Shown: positions 43,672 to 52,069 of the stretch, piece after piece
Position numbering within the stretch: position 1 is the first letter of the stretch
Layout: every line of letters starts with the position of its first letter
Origin: Streptomyces agglomeratus
GTDB taxonomy: Bacteria; Actinomycetota; Actinomycetes; Streptomycetales; Streptomycetaceae
DNA length: 64,000 nucleotides
Assembly (NCBI RefSeq): GCF_001746415.1
Contig: NZ_MEHJ01000001.1
Coordinates: 6,764,501-6,828,500, forward strand
Reading direction: 5' to 3'
Translations under genes and position numbers: made by a program
Notes under the pieces: model-generated
What the model was told of the DNA's origin: nothing
Databases searched by the model: none
Seen by the model: the letters and a program-made list of their open reading frames with translations, nothing else

Positions 43672-44502
43672 TCAGCTGCTGGTGTCGAGAATGACCCGGG
43701 CCACGAGCGCGGGATCGTCGTTCATCGGCACGTGGCCGCAGCCGGGCAGCTCGACCAGCCGGGCTCCGGGGATCACGCGCTTCGCCCTGACACCCTGGCG
43801 GCGCAGCAGCAGCCGGTCACGGCTGCCCCAGGCGACCGTCACGGGAATGCCGGGAACGTCGTCGGTGAACAGGACGGTACGGCCGGCCGACAGGGTCTCG
43901 GCGAAGCCGGCCGACTCGCGAAGCGCCAGCGTCTCCGCGACGACGGCGTCGGGTGAACGCCACCCCGGCCGCGCATAGATGGTGCTGGTGAGCGCGGCCC
44001 GGCCAGCGGCTGTGCGGGCCATGCGCTCTATGAGCGGCAGCGGGAGCGTCTGCGCGCCGAACCGCATCCCGCGCAGCGCGCTGAAGGCGTAGCGGCGTTC
44101 GCTCTCCGTCCAGAAGCCGGCGGGGGAGAGCGCCGTGACGGACCGTACGAGCCGCTCCTGGCCCAGTTTCAGGGCGAGCAGACCGCCAAGGGAGTTCCCC
44201 GCCACATGGGGACGCTCGACGCCCAGCGCCTCGCACAGCGAACCAAGCACGGGAACGACCGTCGACAAGTCGTAGGAGAGGCCGTGGGGCAGTGCGGTCG
44301 ACCCGCCGAAACCGGGCAGGTCCACGGCGATCACGTCGCGTTCGGAGGCCAGCGCGGAAATCACCGGCTGCCAGGCCTGCCAGTGGTGCCCTATGCCGTG
44401 GAGGAGCAGGAGCGGCTCCCCGGCACCCGCCCGTTCGTAAGTGACGGAGAGCGTGTGCGTGCCGGTGGGGGACGCGATGCTGAAGGAGACCTCTGCGGGC
44501 AT
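43672..44502 (-). CDS. Alpha/beta hydrolase
   Basis: 276-aa alpha/beta hydrolase. Oxyanion-hole HGIGHHWQAW, nucleophile elbow AGNSLGGLLAL (Ser), acidic residue in AWGSRDRLLL and catalytic His in LPGCGHVPMNDDP. Likely esterase or lipase-like. ATG 44502 has GGAG 8 bases upstream. Divergent from the ECF41 sigma gene, a common arrangement where such hydrolases belong to ECF41 regulons, so it may be controlled by it. Confidence 0.87.
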   Translation of the reverse strand: MPAEVSFSIASPTGTHTLSVTYERAGAGEPLLLLHGIGHHWQAWQPVISALASERDVIAVDLPGFGGSTALPHGLSYDLSTVVPVLGSLCEALGVERPHVAGNSLGGLLALKLGQERLVRSVTALSPAGFWTESERRYAFSALRGMRFGAQTLPLPLIERMARTAAGRAALTSTIYARPGWRSPDAVVAETLALRESAGFAETLSAGRTVLFTDDVPGIPVTVAWGSRDRLLLRRQGVRAKRVIPGARLVELPGCGHVPMNDDPALVARVILDTSS

Positions 44503-44672
44503 GCTGCTGCTCCAAGGGGTGGGGGCGGCGCTAGACAACGCGTCAGCAACAATTACCGCCGAGTAGCTTGGAGTTCAAGGGGACGGACAGATTCGGCCGT
44601 GCCGCCGCCGTGTGGTCCGTGCCGCACCCCAGCCGCCTGGACACCGCGGAAACGGTCGGCTGGTATGGACAC

Positions 44673-45554
44673 GTGACTGCCGACACCATGACAGACGTCT
44701 TCGAAGAGCACCGCCCCGTTCTGACGGGTGTGGCCTACCGGATGCTCGGCAGGGTCGCCGACGCGGAGGACGTCGTACAGGAGGCATGGCTGCGCTGGTC
44801 CGCGCAGGTACGCGACGACGTACGGGAGCCGCGGTCCTATCTGGTGAGGGTCACCACCAGGCTCGCCATCGACCGGCTGCGGCACGTACAGGCGCGGCGT
44901 GAGGCGTACGTCGGACCGTGGCTCCCTGAGCCGATTGAGACGGACTTCGGTACGACCGTCGAAGACACCGCGGAACGCGCGGTACTGGCCGACTCCGTAT
45001 CGCTCGCCGTTCTCGTCGTTCTGGAGTCGCTCTCGCCGCTGGAACGCGCCGTGTTCGTCCTGCGGGAGGCGTTCGGCTTCCCGTACGGCGAAATCGCAGC
45101 CACGCTGGAACGCTCGGAATCAGCCGTACGGCAGCTCGCGGGACGCGCCCGGCGGCATGTCGCGGAACGGAGGCCGCGCTTCGACGTGGACCCCGCCGAA
45201 CGGAGGGTCCTGACCGAACGGTTCCTCGCCGCCGCGTCGGGCGGAGACCTCGACGCGCTGCTCCGGTTGCTCGCACCGGACGTCAGGCTGGTCGGCGACA
45301 GCGGAGGCAAGGCCAAGGCGCCCCTGCGCGTCATCGAGAGCGCCGACAAGGTGGGCCGTTTCCTCTTCGGGGCCGCCAAGCAGGGCATTCCCGCGAGTGA
45401 GTTCCGGTTCGTGGAACTCAACGGCGGGCCCGCCCTGCTGGTCCTCTCCGGTGGGAAGCCGGACGCGGTCTTCCAGGTGGACGTCGCGGACGGTCTCATC
45501 CAGTGCGTCTATATCATGCGAAATCCAGACAAACTTTCCGCAATCGTCCCGTAA
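44673..45554 (+). CDS. ECF41-type RNA polymerase sigma factor (SigJ family)
   Basis: 293-aa extracytoplasmic-function sigma factor. Sigma2 (TGVAYRMLGRVADAEDVVQEAWLRW, about 12-45) and sigma4 (LSPLERAVFVLREAFGFPYGEIAATLERSESAVRQLAGRARRHV, about 125-170) are followed by a SnoaL-like C-terminal domain (about 185-290). In ECF41 the extension modulates activity in place of an anti-sigma factor. Start GTG 44673 or ATG 44688 is uncertain. The neighbouring hydrolase fits the usual ECF41 context. Confidence 0.9.
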   Translation: MTADTMTDVFEEHRPVLTGVAYRMLGRVADAEDVVQEAWLRWSAQVRDDVREPRSYLVRVTTRLAIDRLRHVQARREAYVGPWLPEPIETDFGTTVEDTAERAVLADSVSLAVLVVLESLSPLERAVFVLREAFGFPYGEIAATLERSESAVRQLAGRARRHVAERRPRFDVDPAERRVLTERFLAAASGGDLDALLRLLAPDVRLVGDSGGKAKAPLRVIESADKVGRFLFGAAKQGIPASEFRFVELNGGPALLVLSGGKPDAVFQVDVADGLIQCVYIMRNPDKLSAIVP

Positions 45555-45578
45555 GGGCGGCGCCCACCCTGCGTTGAT

Positions 45579-45590
45579 TGGTCTTGACCA
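45579..45590. promoter_or_regulatory. dre-like (DasR-type) operator overlapping the GntR gene promoter
   Basis: TGGTCTTGACCA matches the DasR response element TGGTCTAGACCA with one central mismatch and is flanked by T and A to give TTGGTC/GACCAA arms. It overlaps the -35 TTGACC (45584-45589). Confidence 0.65.
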
Positions 45591-45612
45591 AGGCAGGGCC
45601 CGGACTTATGGT
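45584..45612 (+). promoter_or_regulatory. Strong promoter of the GntR regulator gene
   Basis: TTGACC (45584-45589) and TATGGT (45607-45612) with a 17-base spacer fit a principal sigma promoter. The expected start point is about 45619, 74 bases before the GTG. Confidence 0.7.
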
Positions 45613-45692
45613 CGCAGAGTTAGTGCAGGAACCTTTAATAAACAAGGGCGGGGAAACCCGTCCGGGGACCAGGCCGATTGCGGAGGATCAGG

Positions 45693-46457
45693 GTGGGGAC
45701 CACGCAGCTCGATACGGTGCCGGAGCCGAAGTACTGGCACCTCAAGACCGTGCTCAGCGAGGCACTCGACTCCGATTTCGCGGTCGGTGAGATCCTGCCC
45801 AACGAGCGTGAACTCGCCGCCCGCTTCGGCGTCGCGCGCGCCACGCTCCGCCAGGCGCTCGAACAGCTTGAGCTCGAAGGCCGGTTGCAGCGCCGTCGCG
45901 GCGTGGGCACCACCGTCGCCCCGCCGCGTGTCGGCGTCGACGTAGGGACTTCGCAGCACGGCTGGCCGGGCGCGGCCGGCGACTCCTGGCAGCCCGTCGA
46001 CTGCACGAGTGCCGTCCCGCCCGTCGCAGTGGCCCGCATGCTCGACGGTGACTGTGACAACGAGGTGCACGTGGTGCGCCGGATCCGTGTCACGCACGGC
46101 CAGCCGGTCGCCGCCGAGCTGCTGTACGTCCCGGCCGCCTCCGTACTGGACCTCGCGGCCATCGATTCGCCCTCCGGTGCGGCCCGCGCCCGCGGCGTGC
46201 TGCGGGAACTTCAGCGCCTCGCCATGGAGGGTCAGGACCGCGCCGTCGAACTCGGTTCGGCACGCGCGGACGACGCGAAGGAACTCGACCGGCTGCCGGG
46301 CGCTCCCGTCCTCGTCGTCACCACGCGCTACTTCGCCCACGGCGGGACCGCCGCCGTCTCCGTGGCCACCTACCGGGCGGACACATGCAGGCTCACCTTC
46401 GGTGACTCGGGCGACCTGGAGATCAGCCATCACACCCAGGAGCGCAGGGCCTCCTGA
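45693..46457 (+). CDS. GntR-HutC family regulator (DasR-like)
   Basis: 254-aa regulator with winged HTH (PKYWHLKTVLSEALDSDFAVGEILPNERELAARFGVARATLRQALEQLELEGRLQRRRGVGT, about 13-72) and a UTRA ligand domain (about 95-245). It resembles DasR, the GlcNAc-6P-responsive regulator, but is not assigned as such because a Streptomyces genome's dasR lies with the das sugar transporter. GGAGG lies 6 bases before GTG 45693. The dre-like site over its own promoter implies autoregulation or control by DasR. Neighbouring ROK gene suggests sugar-linked control. Confidence 0.87.
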   Translation: MGTTQLDTVPEPKYWHLKTVLSEALDSDFAVGEILPNERELAARFGVARATLRQALEQLELEGRLQRRRGVGTTVAPPRVGVDVGTSQHGWPGAAGDSWQPVDCTSAVPPVAVARMLDGDCDNEVHVVRRIRVTHGQPVAAELLYVPAASVLDLAAIDSPSGAARARGVLRELQRLAMEGQDRAVELGSARADDAKELDRLPGAPVLVVTTRYFAHGGTAAVSVATYRADTCRLTFGDSGDLEISHHTQERRAS

Positions 46458-46491
46458 GCACCCTCGCGTCGTACGGTACGGCCCGTCGCAC

Positions 46492-47709
46492 TCAGCGGCG
46501 GGCCGTCACCGTTCCCTCGACGGCGAACAGCTGCTCCTCGACATGGTCGAGGGCCAGCCGCAGAGCGCCCGTCGCCACCGCCGCCTCACCGAGCAGCGAC
46601 AGCGCCACCTGCGGCGGACGCAGGCAGTAACGCGCCAACTCGCCGCGCAGCGGCTCCAGGACGCCGTCGATACCGGCCGCCCATCCGCCGATGACGACCA
46701 GCTCCGGGTCCAGGGCCAGGACCAGCGCGGCCACATCGTGCACCAGCCGCTGGATGAACCGCTCGACGGCCTCCTGAGCGGCGCGGTCGCCCTGCCGTGC
46801 GCGCCGGAAGACGGTGGCCACAGCCTGCTCGTCAAGCGGGAGCACCGGCTCGTCGGTCGTCGACAGCAGCTTTTCCGGTGTGACCTCACGGCCGAGCAGG
46901 TGCAGCGCTCCGATCTCACCGGCCGCGCCGCCGAAACCCCGGTGCAGCCGCCCGCCGATCAGTGAGCCGGCGCCCGGGCTCAGCCCGGCCAGTACGAAAA
47001 CGATGTCGTCGGAGTCGACGGCCGCGCCCATCCAGTGCTCGGCGACCGCCGCCGCGTTGGCGTCGTTCTCCACCAGCACCGGGCAACGGAACGACCGGCG
47101 GAGCCGTTCACCGAGCGCCAGACCGGTCCAGTCGGGAAGGGCCGTGCCCAGCCGTACGGTTCCGTCGGCCTCCACGATGCCGGGCGTCCCGACCCCGACG
47201 GCGCGCAGTGAACTGCGAGGGACGCCGGCGCGTCGCAGTACGTCCGCGACCATGGCCCGCACCCGCTCCAGCCGCTCGTCCGCCGAGGCCGTCTCGGACA
47301 CCGTGCGGGAACCGGCGCCGATGACCCGGCCGTCCAGACCGGACAGCAGGGCCGCGATGCGGTGCGGACCGATCTCGACGCCCAGCAGATGCCCCGCCTC
47401 GGCGCGGAACCGGAACCTCCGCGCCGGCCGCCCCTGCCGCCGCGTCTCACCCTCCTCGGGCGGGGCCTCGACGACCAGACCGGTCTCCATCAGCCCTTCG
47501 ACGACGCCCTCGACCGTAGGCCGCGATAGCCCGGTGACCCGGGTCAGATCGGTGAACGTGAGCGAGCCCGCGCCCCGCAGCGCGTGCAGCACCACCGCGG
47601 AGTTGATCCGCCGCAACAGTGAGGGGTCCCCACCGGTCAACCGCCCCACGGTGTGTCCTCCCAGCTCGCGCGCTTGTTCTGCCGGATCGTACCCGCTGGT
47701 TCGTACCAC
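46492..47709 (-). CDS. ROK family transcriptional regulator
   Basis: 405-aa NagC/XylR-type protein. N-terminal HTH (LTFTDLTRVTGLSRPTVEGVVEGLMETGLV, about 50-80) and ROK sugar-kinase-like domain: LGVEIGPHRIAALL (phosphate loop), VGVGTPGIVEADGTV, LVENDANAAAVAEHWMGAA, and GGAAGEIGALHL. The usual ROK zinc Cys motif is not evident, fitting a repressor that binds sugar. Ends 35 bases from the convergent GntR gene. Confidence 0.87.
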   Translation of the reverse strand: MVRTSGYDPAEQARELGGHTVGRLTGGDPSLLRRINSAVVLHALRGAGSLTFTDLTRVTGLSRPTVEGVVEGLMETGLVVEAPPEEGETRRQGRPARRFRFRAEAGHLLGVEIGPHRIAALLSGLDGRVIGAGSRTVSETASADERLERVRAMVADVLRRAGVPRSSLRAVGVGTPGIVEADGTVRLGTALPDWTGLALGERLRRSFRCPVLVENDANAAAVAEHWMGAAVDSDDIVFVLAGLSPGAGSLIGGRLHRGFGGAAGEIGALHLLGREVTPEKLLSTTDEPVLPLDEQAVATVFRRARQGDRAAQEAVERFIQRLVHDVAALVLALDPELVVIGGWAAGIDGVLEPLRGELARYCLRPPQVALSLLGEAAVATGALRLALDHVEEQLFAVEGTVTARR

Positions 47710-47749
47710 TGCGAGCCGCGCCCGGCCCCACGGATGCGCCGCGCACCGC

Positions 47750-48400
47750 TCAGCCGGGGGAGACGAATCCGGACTCGTACGCGGCGATGACCGCCTGGGT
47801 GCGGTCCCGAGCGCCCAGCTTGGCCAGCACCGCGCTGACGTGCGACTTCACCGTCTCCGTGCCCACGATCAGCCGCTCGGCGATCTCCGCGTTGGACAGG
47901 CCACGGGCCATCAGCCGGAGCACTGCCTCCTCCCGTTCGGTGAGCGCGGCCCGGTCGAGATCCGCACGCGCCTTGTTGCTCCCGTACTCGGCGGCCAGCG
48001 CCCGGACCGCCGCGGGAAACAGCAGCGACTCGCCCTCGGCGATCAGCCGCACCGCGTTCACGATCTCCGACGGCCGGGCCCGCTTGATCAGAAACCCGTC
48101 GGCCCCGGCCCGCAGCGCCTCGTACACGTACTCGTCGTTCTCGAAGGTCGTGACCACCAGGATCTTCGGTGGCGAGTCCACGGTGCGCAACACCAGCCGC
48201 GTCGCCTCGATGCCGTCCATCAGGGGCATCCGCACGTCCATGGCGACGACATCCGGCCGCAACCGCCGAACGAGGGGCAGGACCGCGGCGCCGTCGGCGG
48301 CTTCTCCCACCACCTCGATATCGGGCTGCGCCTCCAGAACGGCGCGCAGACCCGCGCGCACGAGAGGCTCGTCGTCGACCAGAAGCACGGTAACCGGCAT
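47750..48400 (-). CDS. LuxR-type response regulator
   Basis: 216-aa NarL-type regulator. Receiver has LLVDDEPLVRAGL, phosphorylated Asp in VAMDVRMPLMDG (about residue 54) and VVTTFENDEYV. C-terminal LuxR HTH LTEREEAVLRLMARGLSNAEIAERLIVGTETVKSHVSAVLAKLG. It starts 4 bases after the histidine kinase stop, so the pair is coupled. Likely controls the divergent ABC exporter. Confidence 0.92.
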   Translation of the reverse strand: MPVTVLLVDDEPLVRAGLRAVLEAQPDIEVVGEAADGAAVLPLVRRLRPDVVAMDVRMPLMDGIEATRLVLRTVDSPPKILVVTTFENDEYVYEALRAGADGFLIKRARPSEIVNAVRLIAEGESLLFPAAVRALAAEYGSNKARADLDRAALTEREEAVLRLMARGLSNAEIAERLIVGTETVKSHVSAVLAKLGARDRTQAVIAAYESGFVSPG

Positions 48401-48404
48401 CCGA

Positions 48405-49577
48405 TCAGCGTATTCGGTCCAGCGGCAGGCTCGCGCGCACCACCCACTCGCCGTTGTACGGACCGGTCTTGGCCTTGCCGCCGAGCAGCGCCGCCCGCTC
48501 CCTGATCCCGCGCAGGCCACTGCCGTCGCCGGGAGAACTTGCCGATGTGGACAACGGATTGGACACCTCGAGCTCCAGCCAGTCGTCCGCGACGGACATC
48601 CAGACCCGGACCGGGACGGCACCGGAGTGGCGCAGCACGTTGGTGAGCGACTCCTGAAGGATGCGGTAGCCCTCGCGCGAGACCGGCCCGGGCACCTTTG
48701 TCAGGGGCCCAGTCGCACCGATGTCGAGTTTCACCCCCGACGCGCGGGCCGAGTCGAACAGGCGGCTTGCCTCGGCCAGGGTCGGCCGCTGAGTGGAGGG
48801 CGTCCGCTGTTCCCGCAGCACGCGCAGCACCCTCTCCAAGTCGTCCAGCGCCTCACGCCCGGTTTCCTCGATCGCTGTCAGCGCCCGTTCGGTGAAGTCG
48901 GGGTCGTTCGCCGTTCGTGCGGCCGCCGCCTGGACGACGGCCACGGTCAGAGCATGCCCGATGGAGTCGTGCAGTTCGCGCGCGATGCGATTACGCTCCA
49001 GCAGCTGCTCGGTGCGTTCCTCCAGGGCCAGTAACCGTTCCTTGGGTGACGGGCCCAGCAGCCTCCGGGCAAGTGCGGTCACCACGTCTCCGAGGGCCGG
49101 CATGCAGGCGAGCATGACCACGATCGGCAGCGGCGCGAGCAACGCGTACCACCAGTGCGGTTCGAGGTTCGTCAGCAGCCCGACGTTTCCCCCAGTGGCG
49201 CGGGACGACAGCGTGAGCAGATCAAAAGCCATGACCGGCAGCCATACGCTGATGAGCGTGGCGACGGCCGAAAGCGTCAGCCGTGCCTGGATCCAGAGCA
49301 CCACCCTTCGGCGCTGCGCCCAGGTGGCGGATGCCGCGGCCGCGATCCGGGCATCGGGCCGGCCCCGTTCCCCGGGCGTCAGCAGCAGCTGGGCCTGTAG
49401 CCCCTCCTCAAGACGCACCGCGGGGATGAGACCCACCGGCAGCATCACGAGCGCCGGGACGTACCACGTGTCGATGGAGATGAACATCCACACGCTGAAG
49501 ATCAGCACGGGGATGCACAGATGCAGCCACCGTGTGTAGGTAACCCCGTGGGCCAGCCGGCGGAAATAAAGGATCAT
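48405..49577 (-). CDS. Sensor histidine kinase (HisKA_3)
   Basis: 390-aa kinase. Four hydrophobic segments in the N-terminal half (about 20-35, 40-55, 100-120, 135-160) have only short outer loops, the layout of intramembrane-sensing kinases. H-box: RNRIARELHDSIGHALTVAVVQAAAA. ATPase domain: DGSGLRGIRERAALLGG. It partners the response regulator and lies divergent from an ABC exporter, like bacitracin- or lantibiotic-sensing systems. Confidence 0.9.
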   Translation of the reverse strand: MILYFRRLAHGVTYTRWLHLCIPVLIFSVWMFISIDTWYVPALVMLPVGLIPAVRLEEGLQAQLLLTPGERGRPDARIAAAASATWAQRRRVVLWIQARLTLSAVATLISVWLPVMAFDLLTLSSRATGGNVGLLTNLEPHWWYALLAPLPIVVMLACMPALGDVVTALARRLLGPSPKERLLALEERTEQLLERNRIARELHDSIGHALTVAVVQAAAARTANDPDFTERALTAIEETGREALDDLERVLRVLREQRTPSTQRPTLAEASRLFDSARASGVKLDIGATGPLTKVPGPVSREGYRILQESLTNVLRHSGAVPVRVWMSVADDWLELEVSNPLSTSASSPGDGSGLRGIRERAALLGGKAKTGPYNGEWVVRASLPLDRIR

Positions 49578-49611
49578 GCGGCCATCGTGCCAGCGGTCCC
49601 AGGGACAACGG

Positions 49612-49650
49612 CTCCCCCGCACGGGGGAGATGATCCCCACGGACGGGGGA
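49612..49650. promoter_or_regulatory. Paired G/C inverted repeats in kinase/ABC divergent space
   Basis: CTCCCCCG-CA-CGGGGGAG (49612-49629) is a perfect inverted repeat. A second, TCCCC-N7-GGGGA (49634-49650), follows. They lie between the kinase start (49577) and ABC start (49686), the expected site for the LuxR-type response regulator. Confidence 0.6.
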
Positions 49651-49685
49651 GGCCGACGGCACTCGGCGACAGCCAGGCTGGACCC

Positions 49686-50639
49686 ATGAACACCATCGAC
49701 GTCCAGGAACTGACCAAGGAGTACGGCGCCAGGCGGGCCGTGGACCGGCTCACCTTCCAGGTTCGGCCGGGCCGGGTGACCGGCTTCCTGGGACCCAACG
49801 GGGCCGGCAAGTCCAGCACCATGCGGCTCGTTCTCGGGCTCGACCGGCCCACCTCGGGCACGGCCACCATCGCCGGCCGCGCCTACGCACGCCTCGACGA
49901 CCCGCTGCGCCAGGTGGGGGCACTCCTCGACGCCCAAGCGGCCCACGGTTCACGCACCGCCCGAAACCATCTGCTGGCCCTGGCAGCCAGCAACCGCATA
50001 CCCGTGCGCCGCGTCGACGAAGTGCTGGAGGAGGCCGGCGTCGCTGAGGTGTCGGGCAAGCGGATCAAGACGTTTTCGCTCGGAATGAGGCAGCGGCTCG
50101 GCATCGCCGCCGCACTGCTCGGCGATCCCAAGGTGGTGATGCTGGACGAGCCGTCGAACGGTCTGGACCCCGAAGGGATCGTCTGGATCCGGGAATTGCT
50201 CAAGCGTCTCGCCCGCGAGGGCCGCACCGTCCTCGTCTCCAGTCACCTGATGAACGAGACCGCGTCCTTCGCCGACCACCTTGTCGTCCTCGGCAGGGGC
50301 CGACTGCTCGCGGACACGTCCGTGCAGGAGTTCCTCGGCGCCCGCAGCAGCCCCCGGGCCCGGGTGCGCACCACCGAGTCGCGCCGGCTGTGCGACGCAC
50401 TGACCCGCCGGGGGTACACCCCGGTGCGATGCGAAGACGGTTACTGGGCCGTCGACGGTGTGAAGGCCGGGGAGGTCGGGGTGATCGCTGCTCGCGAAGG
50501 GATCGTGGTGCTCGAACTCTCGGATGAACAAGCCACGCTGGAGCAGGCGTATCTCGACCTCACGGCCGACGCGACAGAATTCGCTTCCGTCGCACCCGCA
50601 CACTCGGCCTTTCCCACGACAACCGGCCGGGAGGTCTGA
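49686..50639 (+). CDS. ABC transporter ATP-binding protein
   Basis: 317-aa ATPase of the drug/bacteriocin-type ABC exporter group. Walker A LGPNGAGKSSTMRL (about 37-50), signature FSLGMRQRLGIAAALLG, Walker B VVMLDEPSNGLD. C-terminal extension of about 100 residues. Coupled to the permease 3 bases after its stop. Probably resistance or stress export under the divergent two-component system. Confidence 0.92.
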   Translation: MNTIDVQELTKEYGARRAVDRLTFQVRPGRVTGFLGPNGAGKSSTMRLVLGLDRPTSGTATIAGRAYARLDDPLRQVGALLDAQAAHGSRTARNHLLALAASNRIPVRRVDEVLEEAGVAEVSGKRIKTFSLGMRQRLGIAAALLGDPKVVMLDEPSNGLDPEGIVWIRELLKRLAREGRTVLVSSHLMNETASFADHLVVLGRGRLLADTSVQEFLGARSSPRARVRTTESRRLCDALTRRGYTPVRCEDGYWAVDGVKAGEVGVIAAREGIVVLELSDEQATLEQAYLDLTADATEFASVAPAHSAFPTTTGREV

Positions 50640-50642
50640 ATC

Positions 50643-51380
50643 ATGTCGCCCATCGCAGTCCTCCACTCGGAGTGGATCAAGATCAAGTCAGTGCGGGCAT
50701 CCGCGGGTTCACTGACGGCGGTATTCGCCGTCACCCTCGCCATCACGGTGCTTGCCTGTGCCACGGTGGGACGGGCCGAGGCCGACAACGACGGATATGA
50801 CCCGGTGTTCGGCGCCTTCTACGCCCTGAACTTCGGCCAGCTGGCCGCCATCAGCTTCGGAGCCACGGCGTTGTCCTCCGAGTACCTCAACGGCGCGCTG
50901 AGGGTTTCCCTGTCGGCGGTGCCGCGCAGAGGACTCTTCTACGCGGCGAAGTTGGCGGTCACAGGAGCCCTCGCGCTTGCCGTCGGGTTCGCGACCAGCT
51001 TCGCCTCCTTCCTGACCGGTCAGGCGTTCATGGGGGAGTACGCCATCGGACTCGGCGATCCCGGCGCGCTGCGTGCCTGCCTCGGCAGCGGCATATATCT
51101 CGCACTCATGGCGCTCCTCGCCGCAGGTCTCACCGCGCTGCTGCGCAGCGGCGTCGCCGTCCTGAGCCTTCTCATCCCCTTCATTTTGATTGCCTCGTTC
51201 GTGGTCGGGGACATAGCGGGTGGCGTCGCCCAGTACTTGCCGGACCGTGCGGGACAGCAGGTGCTGCACGTGAACCCGCAGGGCGACCTCGGGGCATGGA
51301 CGGGACTCGCCGTCACCGCGGCGTGGGCCGGGGCAGCGGTGCTGGCCGGATGGTGGGCGCTACGGCGTCGCGACGCCTGA
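50643..51380 (+). CDS. ABC-2 type permease
   Basis: 245-aa membrane protein with six hydrophobic segments: about 20-40, 65-80, 95-120, 150-165, 180-195, 225-240. ABC-2 pattern with NTE opening LHSEWIKIKSVRAS. Works with the preceding ATPase; the order of segments fits a half-transporter of the bacteriocin/antibiotic self-protection type. Substrate unknown. Confidence 0.88.
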   Translation: MSPIAVLHSEWIKIKSVRASAGSLTAVFAVTLAITVLACATVGRAEADNDGYDPVFGAFYALNFGQLAAISFGATALSSEYLNGALRVSLSAVPRRGLFYAAKLAVTGALALAVGFATSFASFLTGQAFMGEYAIGLGDPGALRACLGSGIYLALMALLAAGLTALLRSGVAVLSLLIPFILIASFVVGDIAGGVAQYLPDRAGQQVLHVNPQGDLGAWTGLAVTAAWAGAAVLAGWWALRRRDA

Positions 51381-51391
51381 CAGACGGCCAG

Positions 51392-51414
51392 TTGTCAGTG
51401 CCGGGAGGTTTACT
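51392..51414 (+). promoter_or_regulatory. PafBC-type promoter-like element, imperfect -10
   Basis: TTGTCAGTG (51392-51400) is a full match to the upstream element. After eight bases the -10 position reads TTTACT (51409-51414) rather than TAnnnT. The expected start point falls on or next to the ATG at 51421. Confidence 0.5.
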
Positions 51415-51420
51415 GACGAC

Positions 51421-51867
51421 ATGAGCACCGCACGGTATCTCGCCCTCATAGACCTGCTGCGCGCACAGGAGTTCCCGGCGCAGCGCGGCAGGTCGGACAC
51501 CGGTTTCAGCGGACCCGGCTATCACACCGCAGAGCTGATCGTGGCCGGTCAGTTCGGGGACGACGATGCCGCTCAGGTTGCGGAGACGCGGGAGCAGTGC
51601 GTGGCCGAGCACGAAGCGCTGCTGGCCGTACTCGGCGTGAAGTGGGGTGAGCCCCAGTTCTTCAGCCTCTGGAGCCTGCTGGAACGGAGCATCGCGGGAG
51701 AGGAGATACCGGAGCCCTGGCAGGAGTTGAGCGCGAGATTCGACAGCTTGCACGTCTGGCGGGCCGACGGCAGATGGATCGTCGTGGGGCTGGCGCCGGC
51801 GCTGGGGGAAGCGGAAGTGCCGTCGTACGAGCTGATGGCGGTTGTCACCGAGGTCGACCCGCCCTAG
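51421..51867 (+). CDS. Conserved hypothetical protein, candidate leaderless damage gene
   Basis: 148-aa soluble protein. No family recognised. It begins MSTARYLALIDLLRAQEFPAQRGRS and has a Trp-rich middle (KWGEPQFFSLWSLLER, EPWQELSARFDSLHVWRADGRWIVVGL) ending VTEVDPP. There is no space for a leader: the ATG follows the -10 element by 6 bases, so the mRNA would be leaderless. The upstream element is of the PafBC damage type. Followed directly by the GACTGC microsatellite. Confidence 0.75.
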   Translation: MSTARYLALIDLLRAQEFPAQRGRSDTGFSGPGYHTAELIVAGQFGDDDAAQVAETREQCVAEHEALLAVLGVKWGEPQFFSLWSLLERSIAGEEIPEPWQELSARFDSLHVWRADGRWIVVGLAPALGEAEVPSYELMAVVTEVDPP

Positions 51868-51879
51868 CCGCTGATCCTT

Positions 51880-51951
51880 GACTGCGACTGCGACTGCGAC
51901 TGCGACTGCGACTGCGACTGCGACTGCGACTGCGACTGCGACTGCGACTGC
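51880..51951. repeat. GACTGC microsatellite, 12 perfect copies
   Basis: Twelve uninterrupted GACTGC units, 12 bases after the stop of the preceding gene. Perfect repetition of a hexamer is rare in Streptomyces. In frame it would encode Gln-Ser repeats on the minus strand and alternating Ala-Val in another frame, but no gene start precedes those frames. 51952-52069 holds no other recognisable feature. Confidence 0.95.
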
Positions 51952-52069
51952 GACGCAGGCGGCGTCTGCGACCGACGGAGGCTGCGGTTGCGCGGGGTGA
52001 CCCGGCCTGCTGACCACCACGCGCATTCTGACAGGGGCGTCCAGGACAGGCTCTCGGCGTCGCTTCCGG

